64,000 nt of DNA from Trichoplax adhaerens. Lineage: Eukaryota; Placozoa; Uniplacotomia; Trichoplacea; Trichoplacidae. Where the stretch lies: assembly GCF_000150275.1 (NCBI RefSeq), contig NW_002060951.1, forward strand, positions 2,910,580 through 2,974,579, in the 5' to 3' direction. The first letter of the stretch is position 1; the number at the start of each line of letters is the position of its first letter. Positions 48,164 through 64,000 of the stretch are shown here, piece by piece. The notes under the pieces were generated by a model that made no database searches, was not told the origin of the DNA, and saw only the letters and a program-made list of their open reading frames with translations. Both the position numbers and the translations under genes were made by a program.

Positions 48164-51100
48164 TTAGTACGAGCATGTACACTGGAAAGAGGTAGTTTTA
48201 TAAAAGAAATTGATGAAGATATCGATCATGATGGAATTTCCAGCTGTACATAGCACCTAGGAAGGAAAAAGATGTTAGGTAGTTAATAGTGATTCGATGA
48301 ATAATAAATTATTTCATAATTAGTTGATTCTATCCCACCGGTTTACTATTAAGATTCTCATTTATTTGGATTGCGAAATTTGGAGATGACGAAGTAGGAA
48401 TAGTTGCGGTAACTTCACCATTAATAGTAGTATGTGTTACGTGGTGGTTATCCCCTACTGTAATGAACTAGATAGAAAGCACATTGCATTTAAGTTACAT
48501 TACCATTGACGTTTACCTAACAGGCTAAAACTTTATCAGTATAATAATTCCATAAATCTAACCGGAGGTACGTACATTTCCATCGTAAAAGACTACGTCA
48601 CGAACACAAGCGGTTATATCATTGCAGCTCGATGTAAGAGTTCTAGACTGCAGGTGCCAAATAGATAGACCAGTAGCTCCACCACATGCCTAGAAATGAC
48701 GATATATGAAAATACTTGATAATAGCGAAGGTATCAATTCGATAACAACTGGACGTTATGTTGAAAAGTTATTGAAACTATAGATAATTTTAATTATAAT
48801 TGAAAAATCATTGCTTGAGAATGTATATTTATACATTATATATTATATACATTAGCTGATAATCCTAATCGCTTGCTAGGTGAGAAATATATCCGACTAT
48901 TTTATTGGCATCAAAATTACTTTAACTCGGAACTATCATCTGAGATACTAATGCAACTTACCATCCAGTTACCATCAGTATCGGTTGCCATAGCAGAAAT
49001 CCATTTGCCACCTCCATGATGGCTTAGTTGCTAAAGCATGAAATCAGAAACTTTTAGATTGTCAACATCATATAATCTAATTATTCTCGGTATCTCTCAT
49101 ATGCTTGAAGGTTACGCTACATATTGAAGTAAAATAGTAATAAAATATTGTACGTACTGGTCAGCGATTTATGAGAAGTAGAATTAATTTTTACCTGATG
49201 TTTGTAAGGTTCAATTATAGCAATTTGAGAGGGCTTACGATTATCTACACCGCGAAATGATTTGATGTATGAAAGTAAAGCAGCGATGAATATTGTGATA
49301 ATGTAAAAGTATCTATTATGGGTTATTACCCCAAAATCGTACTGATCCATCTTCAGAGGAGCTAATACACGCCTTCGATTGGGGATCTAAGACTATGCTA
49401 TGTATGCTGTCCTCATGACCAACCATGCTGCACTGAAATTTAAGTTAACATAATTAATACATCTTCATGAGCTTTTACAATCTATGCGAAATGCATTCTG
49501 TTAACCTTATTGTGTCCACTTTTCAAATCGTAACCATAAATTCTCCCATCTCCGCAACCACAATATAGGATATTTTCCTACAGAACGTAATTATAATGAT
49601 AACCAAAGGGTGCTTCGTTAAAAAAATTTATCAACTGTATAACATAATTGAACAGCTCCTAATGGAAAATTTATTATCTAACTGATCTAGAGTTAGCTAC
49701 AGCAGCGTATTATTAACTACAACACATACAAGCTTATTCGGGTGCTATAAGCAAATTATGAATAGTAGGATAATTCGGTACCTCTTCATTCCAAACCAGA
49801 GAATTGACTTGCGCTGATTTATATTGTTTACTGAGGTCGTAAAGTAGTTTAATCATCGTCATAAGCGTATTCGTTATTGTAGTTAAAAATCTCGTAAAGT
49901 CAAGACTTATATGAGATATTTCTATCAATACATGATACTTGTTTATAGATAAATGATATGAATCGGTTTCTACCTCGACGGAATGTAGATTTTCCATACT
50001 TCATGAATATCCTATTTATTAGCAGTTTTTGATCTCACGCACAACATCACAATTTAACACTCTTTCTAAATTATTTCCTATCTAATAAAATCTTAAAATT
50101 GTGACTTACCTTATCAAGAATCTCGCTCCATTTATAGCCAACAATTCTATCTAATATACCACTTCAAAAAAAAGATAAGTAAGAAGAATAAAATATTCAG
50201 CATTACAATGAGGTAATGAACTCGTCTGCTAATTTTAATGTGTTACTGGTGTATGATTATGAAAAAAGTTTAATTACGATACAGAGAATCAGTGTTTATT
50301 CTTTCTAGGAAATTTGTGTAGAGTTATTATATAGTACTGTAAGGGGCTACGATGTAATAGGTAGGCAATTCCTGTCTGATTATAATTACAGTATATTATT
50401 TATTGAATTTATTAGGTCTCACCAAACAAGATATGTTGAAGTTGACGTTAAAGCATAAATGGGTCCAGAATGCACTACACCGATACAAAAAAATATGCAT
50501 ATGTAATTAGCCAAAGCATCTACATATCTAAGTTAAAAATTTATCCAATAAATTAAATTTTATAATACTGTACAGCTGACTTATACAGTACTACATATAA
50601 ATCTATTTTGACCCAGCCGTATAGCCCCTGCTGTGTCCTTGTTTATATAGTAAGCTTGACGAAGTAAGAATATCGCTGGCTTTACAATTTAGCCAGAAAT
50701 GAAATGTTCTCATTCCGTAAGTCAATTTTAATACAACCTTGAATAATGCGTTTGATAATTTCTTTTTCCTTAGCTAGTACTGTCGAATTAAGGGCAGACT
50801 CTAATCTAAGAAGTCGGTTGATGGTATTAGTGGAATCTTTATTAAAAGCAAACTGTAATGTTTGAAGATCCTTTTACTCATCGTGATTGAAAGCTGTAAT
50901 TTATATTTTTATCATATATGAATATTGATAACAACTAAGAATAATTTACAGTTCAGTGATGAGTAACTTATCAACAACTTACTGAAATATAAAGATTCGA
51001 CCAAAGTTGTCGCCTGCAGCTAGTAATTTTCCACATGGAGAGTAACATAGCGAATATACTACGCCATACATATCCATGCGTTCTGCTAGGATTGCCTTCT

Positions 51101-51946
51101 ATAAAAATGAGGCTATTTAGCTTGTAATTGTCATTCATTCACATCGGAAAACCGTATAAGTTTCACAAAACGTAAAGGTGATTTAATACAATTATAAATC
51201 AAATTTTAATGTAAGTTTGTTGGTTTGTTATTAAGGTACAGTACTTATCGTGATATTTACGATAAATTCTTTGATATGCATGCAGTGACGGAAAGTGGAT
51301 AAGCGGATAGGGTATTCTGTTTGAAAATTTTGATTTTGTAATTTCTCTCAAGAAATACCATATTTTTATACGTAAGCGTATTATGTAGTGTAACTAATTA
51401 TGGAAAGGTAAGGTATTGTGGTTAGATCAATAGTGTTCATCTCATATGATGCTCAGGGCTCTTGTGATCTAAAATACAGCAACTTACACGTGTGCATGTG
51501 TGCAATCTCGGATGTGAAACTATGGAAAGTACTATTTACTATATACCTGTAGATGTACTGCAATATACTACAGTAAAATACGGTACCGTTACCTGCATGG
51601 TAAGGATGGGTATTAAAATTAACCGATGCGAATTTTAGCACTATACGCTAGATTAAGGTTGGTTGTTCAGTGCATAATTTTGTAACTAACTACTGTACTG
51701 TACATTGATAACTATTAACTAAGGAATTTATAAATTACGTGTATTATCACGGACTTCTAGATCTCGGAGATTTAGAAGTCCGCGGTATTATCCAGCACAC
51801 TTTATACCACAGTCTTGCTACTAGATTGAGTAACAGCAGTTGAACACAATTTACTGTTAAATCCTCAAACAAAGTCACAATATGAACTTCTAAATCGCCT
51901 ACAGTGCAACATAAAAAACTACTATTCTTACCTCGTATTTGTCCAT
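48164..51946 (-). CDS. THOC6: THO complex subunit 6 (WD40 mRNA-export protein), one doubtful splice site
   Basis: WD-repeat subunit of the THO/TREX complex that couples transcription to mRNA export (family knowledge). Exons: 51932-51946, 50983-51098, 50738-50805, 50423-50474, 50110-50161, 50039-50081 (tentative), 49737-49813, 49506-49577, 49330-49432, 49195-49244, 48962-49030, 48576-48689, 48347-48467, 48164-48243; 343 residues against 341 in human. Signatures: YSPCGKLLAAGDNFGRIFIF, VHSGPIYAL, NILYCGCGDGRIYGYDLKSG, SSSEDGSVRFW, EPYKHQ, GGGKWISAMATDTDGNWM, ACGGATGLSIWHLQS, and the final GNSIMIDIF. The exon at 49737-49813 carries the expected EVPNYPTIHNLL block but has no GT after it: the boundary reads GAA then TAAGCT. 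The 43-base exon before it is inferred from phase. Confidence 0.85.
51750..51782. repeat. Nested inverted repeat in THOC6 intron 1
   Basis: Arms CGGACTTCTA (51750-51759) and TAGAAGTCCG (51773-51782) are perfectly complementary. The loop holds a second pairing, ATCTC with GAGAT (51761-51765 and 51767-51771). GTATTATC flanks the hairpin on both sides in direct orientation (51741-51748 and near 51785-51792). Confidence 0.75.
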
Positions 51947-54692
51947 GTGATGATATATATTGCTCCTTTATTTACTGTAAAAGTTACAATCAGCTACATT
52001 TATTGATTTGTCTTAGCGTGAGTTCACAGTCAGTTAAAACTAAACTTTAAGCTTGAACTTACAGTTAATAACTCTTACATTTTTAGTTTACCATTTATAA
52101 AGCGTCTACAGTACTGTACAGTGTACAGTAACTTGATCTCCTGAAAAAGAAAGTACGGTACTGTACAATACTATTAGGGAAATGACAGGACCGACAGTAC
52201 TGTACAGTGCACAGTACCGTAGCATCAGACCTCTATGTACTGTACAGTATATTGCATACCATACAGTACTGTACAGTACCTACTGTACCTGTCTTGATCT
52301 ACAGTATGTAGCTATCTACTGTACTGTACTGTACTGTATATTGTCGTTTATAATCATACAGTATGCATCTGCTTATTAAAAGCATACTTGATCTACTGTC
52401 TCTCTCTCTGATGATAGATCTCTATCTTAGCAGTAACACCTGTAACTTTTGTTCGTGATAATTTAGTAAATCTACACTGACATCTCCTTGACATAACAAA
52501 ATAATATTACATACAATAATGTACAGTACAGTACGGCTATCAGATCCGAATGCTTACTGTATCTTGAATGAGATATACTGTATACTGTAGTAGTAATGTG
52601 GAGGCTAATTGTTATTTTGGTCATTTCAATCGTATCACATGTCTGTAATGGTACACTACAGTATACTATCCGTGATTGACATCCAAATTAGCGGTTATTA
52701 CTAAGCATCCACATTATTTTGCAATGTAGCCGTTTCCTGTCTCGTCTCTTTCTTTTTACTATTCTGTAATAATGTACAGTACAGTACTGTACTGTACTGT
52801 AGTAATCCCCAGGTACAACAAGTTCAACCACACACTCCTTAGAATGCTCCTGCCATATGCACGGTCACGGTATATATCACGGTAATCATGACCCTTAGCC
52901 TTTAACGATGCCTAGCTATGTGCTTTAAATCCAGCAGCGGGCTAACGATTTAGTTTGGCAACTTCGTATGACTAAAGTAAACGAAAATACGGTTCGACGC
53001 TGCTAACCCTTATTCATTCCTTTTCAAAATGAATATACACTATACAGTACAGTACAGTATACAAGACGCCTTTTAGCGTTTTATCTCTACAATCCGATTA
53101 GTGATTAAATTAACAACTCACATTTCATATGCTTTAAAATTAGCAATATTGGCTTATGATTTGAACGTCAAAAGTGAAATTATAATTACTGTACCGCATT
53201 TGGCCAAATGAAAGCCATTTTCTATAGTAACCTACTGTGCAGTACATAATCTTCAGTACGCCGTGCAGTACAAGAAAATGGACTAATGCGGTATTTCATC
53301 GTAGAACAGCACAGTAGCTTCAAGTTATAAGTAACTTACTGTATGACTGATGGCGTGAGGATGAAGTCCGATGGATTGCTAGAAAAAGACCTGGACTGCA
53401 CACTTCACTCTATTCGTTATAATATAATGATCATTAAGCGGATGCTTGATTCTGTAATTCACTTATTTTTCGAATTTAAGAAATCTTTCATTGAATTCTA
53501 TTCTGTTTTACTAAGTATACGAGTGTACAGTATTATTCTGGATACGAGCATACGAAATGTGATGTAATATTTTATTTAAAGAAATCTGTGAACTATGATA
53601 TTTAAAGGGTCATTATAATATATCGATAACAATTAATATCTTGAATGACAATTTATTCTAATAATGATATAACATCTTTTTGATATAGTTACAATCCGCA
53701 AGTGGATATCTAATATGATTAAACATGGTTGTATGACGTATTCGTAGTTACGTACTGCACTAGATAATATTCAGGCTAAATTATTTGGCAATGTTTTCAT
53801 AAGTGGCAAACATGTTCTATAATTGATTATAATTGATAAAATTTTTACACTTTCGATAGCCATAAAGAATTCTGCAATGCGCTTACAAGAACAGCATCAT
53901 CGTTCTCGTTATATACTGCATTTACGGTAGTACTGTTTCAAGTTAGAGGTATTGCATGAATAGGTAGGTATGTACATTGACCACGAAAGAAAAGCCACGA
54001 AGCATACAGAATCATACTCGCATTATTCTTATTTTAGACGTAAGTCGCAAGGTAAACTGTACAACGTTCGCTTGATGAGCGGATAGTAATTTCTGCCGTT
54101 AGAATTTTCACTAAAGTAAATTCTCTACTTTGCACACCTAAAAGAACTAATGAAGTTACTATACCGCAAACAATTAATGCCCTATAAAATTGTTATGTCT
54201 GTATACATTAATTTGAAGTTTCAGTAAAATACAGTTACAGAGGGTCTGCCTAACTTATGGCGGTGCACGAATCGATTTCCTAGAACGTACGATTGAAGGG
54301 TACGATGTACAGTACAGTAATCTATCCCGTAACGTAAATTGCGAACAGAAAGGCTATGGATTATCAATTTTACATGAGGCAGCTCGTTATTAATGATCGG
54401 TTACATCTTATCATAACTCTCGCAAACCATTACTGGAAGTAGAAAACTACACTAAAACATGCTTAAAATAACGCTAATCTAAGCTAGGATCATATTTGAG
54501 CACAGCATAGCTATTATAAGGCTACTGTCATGGAATGCAACAAAAGCACACCGACTTTAAACTTTATATAAAGGTGTGATTAATTTACAATGACATTAGT
54601 ACGCAATATAACGTTATTAAGAATGCGTTGAAACTAATTAATCGGTATGGCCCAACACAAATTTGTTTTCGAATATTGAAATGATCTCATAA
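51947..54692. other. Long 5' flank of THOC6 up to the PTEN 3' end
   Basis: About 2.7 kb without recognisable exons. It is rich in GTACW units (about 52108-52340, 52521-52533, 52774-52801, 53042-53062). The open frame at 53343-53567 has no support. A THOC6 promoter is expected near 51950-52350 (inference). Confidence 0.45.
52108..52340. repeat. GTACW cluster, THOC6 5' flank
   Basis: Several runs of GTACA/GTACT separated by 10-40 bp of ordinary DNA, starting about 160 bp upstream of the THOC6 ATG. Confidence 0.82.
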
Positions 54693-59642
<4,950 letters not shown>

Positions 59643-59871
59643 CTCCAGGCCAGTGTTTAATAGTTTCGTTACAGAGCAACACTTTAGGTGATAATTTGAA
59701 GACGATTATGCCATTTAAGTTGCTTTGCACAAATAAAATATTGTAGACCTTGAAAAGATAAATATAATCATAAAATTTTATATGTACGCATAGCCAACAC
59801 TTCGCTTCCACGCCATCGCGTAATGGCGTGAATAAGGCCACGGGATACTCAATTGTGAATGGAAGCAATCA

Positions 59872-60033
59872 GTACAGCACTGTACAGTACAGTCAGTACA
59901 CTACAGTACAGTATGTACAGTACTGTACTGTACAGTACACTGGGAAACAAGTTCTGCTGTACATACTGTACAGTACAGTACAGTACAGTACAATGTTCAG
60001 TACTACAGTACAGTACAGTACTAATAGTGTACA
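59872..60033. repeat. GTACW cluster 1, PTEN/RAPGEF flank
   Basis: Continuous GTACA/GTACT units about 230 bp upstream of the PTEN ATG, including five consecutive GTACA-type units near 59966-59990. Confidence 0.88.
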
Positions 60034-60429
60034 CTGAAGGATCGTGAAGGCAGTGAAGTTTTGAACAGACTTTGCTCCGTAGATTACAGTAGACGTCAAA
60101 GAGTCGACTCCAGTCCGGCTTAGAGCCTTAACTGTGGAGACAGCTACTGATATGATGAACGTTTTAACAGAACAGGCCAAATAAATACAGCCTATATACA
60201 GAGGTATAATGGTAGTGTAAGAAGACGTTAGTTTCAGTGAAATAGTATAGAATCATCGACGTTCGGTTCCAAGGGAGCGGGCTATACTATAAAGTATAAT
60301 ACTCAAAACATTTTAAGCGTACAGTAGAGATGATCGAAAGAAAGAAACAGCTATGGTTTAAAAAGACTTTTTACACTTTTTAAACCTCAGTTCCCTTTGT
60401 AAAACGGTACCGTGTATGGTGTATCACTA

Positions 60430-60634
60430 CGGTACTATACAGTACAGTCGGCTTGTACGATAAACTGTACTGTATATCAGCCATACAGTACTGTACCGTA
60501 CATTACAGTATTTCAATGTAAAGTACCGTGTAGTACTATACTGTACAGTAGAGTACTGTACTGTACAGTTACAATGTCAGTATAGTACATACAGTACTGT
60601 ACAGTACAGGACAGATATGATACAGTACAGTAAT
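60430..60634. repeat. GTACW cluster 2, PTEN/RAPGEF flank
   Basis: A more degenerate block with GTACW units, GTACCG and GTATA variants, about 500-700 bp upstream of the RAPGEF start. Confidence 0.82.
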
Positions 60635-60773
60635 GCAAAAATGATTGCATAACTTTTGCTACTGATCAGCTGGATCAGATGTAAAAGCTACTACATTACA
60701 GTACAATAGATTAAAAGTACTGTGCATAAACTGCGCACTCTCTTTTTCTTTAGTACAAAACAGTAGTCCTTGA

Positions 60774-60820
60774 CTGTACAATACAGTACTGTACAGTACA
60801 GTACAGTACGTACAGTATGT
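60774..60820. repeat. GTACW cluster 3, PTEN/RAPGEF flank
   Basis: A short, nearly perfect run of GTACT/GTACA units, the closest cluster to the RAPGEF start (about 310 bp). Confidence 0.82.
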
Positions 60821-61132
60821 AGAACTCCGAACAGAACGTTATAAAAACACATTTAAAATTGTATTGATCGTAATTATGTTCTTTGTAGTTACAGCACATT
60901 TATTACATCTTAATAAATGTTCTTTTTCTTTTCGTAATTACTATTTTTTTCACTTGCTATTTAAGCAACGTATGAGTTTATATCATCTACTGCATACCTT
61001 TAATAGCATGGAATAATATATGCATATAGTAATTAATAAATTTATCATCGATACTGTAGGCGTAGTTAAAACGATAACGTGTATCAAGTTACTACTGTAT
61101 CAATACTCAACAGCCAGCCGATAGCATTCCTT

Positions 61133-64000
61133 ATGGCCTCTCTTAAATTGGATCGAGAATTTTTTATATCTATAACCAGACCACCGGAGATTAGAAATGA
61201 TGACGTGAGTTTGCTACTAATCTATCCGTCACTAGTTTAATTTCAATAATTTTGAATATCCTGTCATTATTTTTCATTTGTTGCGTTTTAAGTAGTACAT
61301 TATGTGAAATTACACTATACAGTACTAAGAGAATTGATGTGCCGTATTATTTAATATTCAATCGTTTCAGGATATAGATCGCATTTCTTCCAGTCTTTCA
61401 AGTTTAGATGTCCTAAAACGTTATCCCCGCCTTACCTTGAGGTCCTAAAGCCACTTATTACTGATTATTGAATTTTGTGGTTTACGTATAAATTTTAGCT
61501 ATTATATTTATTGATACGCGTATAGGACATTTTATTAATTTGAACTTTTATCTATACTGTACTGTATCATTATGTGCATTATGTACTGCTTTCGTCGTTG
61601 TGCTTACGCGTATTTCTCTTTTATTTCTTGAATTCGCACTCTAGATCGATGTGTGAAACTATGAGATATGAAATTCACCAAGCCAATTACGTTTTATACA
61701 GGTAGGGTAGTTGTACGAGTGATTAATGCTTTAAGTTGGCTTTGAGGCCTATGCCTAGCTTTGAACCTAAATACTTTGATTTGCGGTACATTTTGCTACT
61801 GTATAAATTTTTGAATACCTACTTTAATTTCTGCTTTACAAGAGAAAACAGTGTTTGCGACTGTTGGTACATACTGTTGTCTGGATCTGTTTACATTAAC
61901 GGCTCTATGTATCTCCCCGGAATGAGGTAGATATCTTAATACGTGTATAGCGTTAATCTTGGCTGTTTTTAATCAGATTTGAAATCAGAATATGTGATCG
62001 ATTTATAAAATTATTCAGTTTTGGAAAAATCGCCGAAAATACACGAGGGAAACGTGGCACTCAATGCATCACGTTGGAACAATCAGAATTGTTGGTTATT
62101 GTAAGTCTTTGCGATATTTGTACTGTAGAGCTATCTCCTAGTGTTGAAATCAATGATCTATATTACGCAATTCTGTTGCCTATGAATCTATTTATGTTAT
62201 AGGTAGATTTTTCAGATGTCAGTTTATTATTACCTGAAAAGTACTTCGTCATGCCTCCTTATCAGAATGCAAATGAAATTTCAGGAGAGGTACGTTGCAA
62301 TCAATGCGAGTCTACTACGTATACGACATTTACACAGTATATAAACATTCTTATTTATTATTCTATGCAGAAAACTATTGTAAGTCCAAATAATTTTCGA
62401 CTGTCACCTATTAAGCAGCCTAATATAAATTATGAGTCCAGCCAGAATGATTACTATGATGAATATGATTCTCTAAGTGGAATATCAAGTATGTACAGCG
62501 GAGTACGCGTATATCTTATGATTTTCTAAGACAAGCAAAGATCTGAAATTAATCTAACAATACTTATTCTATTGACTTTTTCCGATTGCAGGTTTGTCGA
62601 GGGAACTCAACGGTATTTCTAGAGTAGTGAAAGTAGTTACTTTGTACTATTGATAGCTTGTGGCTCAACTAATTTTAATATTAACTCATGCATGCATACA
62701 TATAAACCCCTTTAATTTTAGATTCTGATGGAGATGAAGATCTTTTGCAATCAACTGAAGTTTGTATCCTGCAATATTCTGATATTTTTTTGGAAAAATT
62801 ACTAAGATATCCTCTAATTTAAGCGTAATGGGAAAATAAATTGCAATCGAAGAATTAAGTACTATATTAATGAATTTTCTGCAGTCGTTGAGTGGTAGTC
62901 AAGATTATGTGAGGGATATTTTGGAAAAAAAACCTGTAGAAAGAACAAATGCCGATCTTGATATCCTACAGGAGTTTTTGCAGCGTTTCAAGGTTTTATC
63001 GAAATAAATTTTTAGTATTTAGAATTAAATTTTTACTTCATATTCCCTCTATTCTTGTATTAACAGGCATTTGCTAGCATGCCACAGCTAATTTTAAGAG
63101 ATATGTGTGCTGTCATGTACTTTGCTGTTGTTGACAAGGCAGGGACGATCGTTCTGAAGGATAAAGAAAAGGTACGTTTATTAATTTAGATTCAGTTTAT
63201 AATAGTAGATGATTAGAAACCTGATCTGCGTAAAACTTTTCGTTACTAAACAGCTGGATTCTTGGTCAGTAATACTTAACGGATCGGTGACTGTTCAAAG
63301 GAATGGAAATGATTCATTTGTAATGAACGCTGGAGACAGGTAATTGGCCATTTACCTTTATATCTTTTGATTATATTAAATTATGCATTGATTTCGAAGC
63401 GTCTATAACTACAGTAATTATAGCTCTTTAATGAATTTGATGGTAGTTTCGGCGTAGAACCTGTGACTTATGACATGTTCCATGACGGCATAATGCTTAC
63501 GCGAAAAGACGATTGTCAGGTATTTGTAAATGCAGTAGATACATTCTATGCCATTTTGTTCGCCGTCTACAGGCTTGAACTCAGAAGGATATTGTTCTAC
63601 TTGCATGACTCTTGTGATTTGATTGTTTTTTTAATCTATCATCTTGATACTGAGAATACTATATCATATTATAAAATTTTATAATAGTTTGTTTGCATTG
63701 AACAAGAGAAGTATTGGAAGATAATAAGCAAGAAAGAAGAAAATATTCAAAGAATTGAAGAGAACGGGGTACTAGTAACGGTTGCTGAGCTTCGTCTAAC
63801 TGAAAATGGGAGTCATAAGGATTGGATTATTTTAAGAGTAAGTAAATACTAAGCTATTCTACAGATCAGACGGCAGTGCGTTATTTACCGGGAAGTGATC
63901 ATTGAAACCGTCTTTAATTTTGTAGGCTACTCCCAAAAAGCTTTTAGAACACTTGATTGCTGATCATTCGTGTTTAGAAGAGACTTACATTGAAGACTAT
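61133..64000 (+). CDS. RAPGEF2: Rap guanine nucleotide exchange factor (PDZ-GEF), 3' part outside the window
   Basis: PDZ-GEFs activate Rap GTPases at junctions (family knowledge). Exons: 61133-61204, 61371-61441, 61645-61701, 61843-61926, 62019-62100, 62203-62289, 62371-62488, 62592-62612, 62722-62759, 62885-62992, 63067-63171, 63254-63339, 63447-63519, 63688-63837, 63926-64000; 409 residues in the window, all in phase. A first cyclic-nucleotide-like fold shows CDCWYILLSGSVYINGSMYL and SFGKIA; a second shows DSWSVILNGSVTV, SFGVEP and RKDDCQFVCIEQEKYW. Between them lie an acidic linker (DSDGDEDLL) and VRDILEKKPVERTNADLDIL, as in RAPGEF2/6. The window ends within the REM (RasGEF_N) domain at LLEHLIADHSCLEETYIEDY. 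PDZ, RA and CDC25 domains should follow. RAPGEF2 and RAPGEF6 cannot be told apart. Confidence 0.94.

Larger units (their letters stand above)
59643..61132. promoter_or_regulatory. Shared 5' region of divergent PTEN and RAPGEF
   Basis: About 1.5 kb between two start codons, with three dense GTACW clusters. No exon was recognised; the open frames in 59828-60180 are products of the repeat. Both promoters are expected here (inference). Confidence 0.55.

Noticed and set aside
48164-51946. THOC6 as a pseudogene
   Set aside because: All other junctions are canonical and in phase and the protein length is normal; only one donor is odd, which fits a local error or a single unusual splice site better.
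53343-53567. 74-codon open frame upstream of THOC6
   Set aside because: No splice signals, no recognisable motif and an ordinary intergenic composition.

Overview
This window is nuclear DNA from an animal. It is AT-rich and gene-dense. All genes are split by short GT-AG introns, and the set includes typically metazoan families: CDK2AP/DOC-1, RUFY with RUN and FYVE domains, full-length Fused/STK36, PTEN with a C2 domain and a PDZ-ligand tail, and PDZ-GEF. I cannot name the species. The compactness and AT content would suit a small-genome invertebrate such as a sponge, but that is a guess. There is no bacterial, viral or organellar signal.

Twelve recognisable genes and one unrecognised gene were assembled by hand from exon homology, splice sites and reading phase. 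In order: BLMH (+, 5' end outside the window, to 6490); CENPJ/CPAP (-, 9584-15887); CDK2AP (+, 16767-17636); MTRFR (-, 18957-19925); fructosamine-3-kinase (+, 20376-24922); BUD23 (-, 25560-28189); an unrecognised gene (-, 28614 to about 29215); RPS14 (+, 29661-31099); RUFY (-, 31886-37530); STK36/Fused (+, 38201-47758); THOC6 (-, 48164-51946); PTEN (-, 54693-59642); RAPGEF2/6 (+, 61133 to beyond the end). For every fully contained recognised gene the exon lengths sum to a multiple of three, and the protein lengths are plausible for the families.

Orientation mostly alternates, so 5' ends face each other (CPAP/CDK2AP, MTRFR/FN3K, unknown/RPS14, RUFY/STK36, PTEN/RAPGEF) and 3' ends face each other. 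The products do unrelated housekeeping or signalling jobs: proteolysis, centriole assembly, mitochondrial ribosome rescue, deglycation, 18S rRNA methylation, ribosome structure, endosomal traffic, cilium/Hedgehog signalling, mRNA export, PI(3,4,5)P3 dephosphorylation and Rap activation. There is no operon logic. CPAP and STK36 both concern centrioles or cilia.

The most unusual signal is non-coding. Clusters built on a 5-bp period of GTACA or GTACT (GTACW) are concentrated in the shared 5' flanks of divergent gene pairs and in first introns, and are nearly absent from coding exons and from most convergent 3' flanks. A second recurrent element is the perfect palindrome TACGCGTA, found at least 15 times, always in introns or intergenic DNA. 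Other points of note are a probable GC-AG intron splitting the PTEN P-loop codons, a THOC6 exon without a GT donor, a 210-residue PTEN tail, and a 73-bp tandem duplication inside a CPAP intron.
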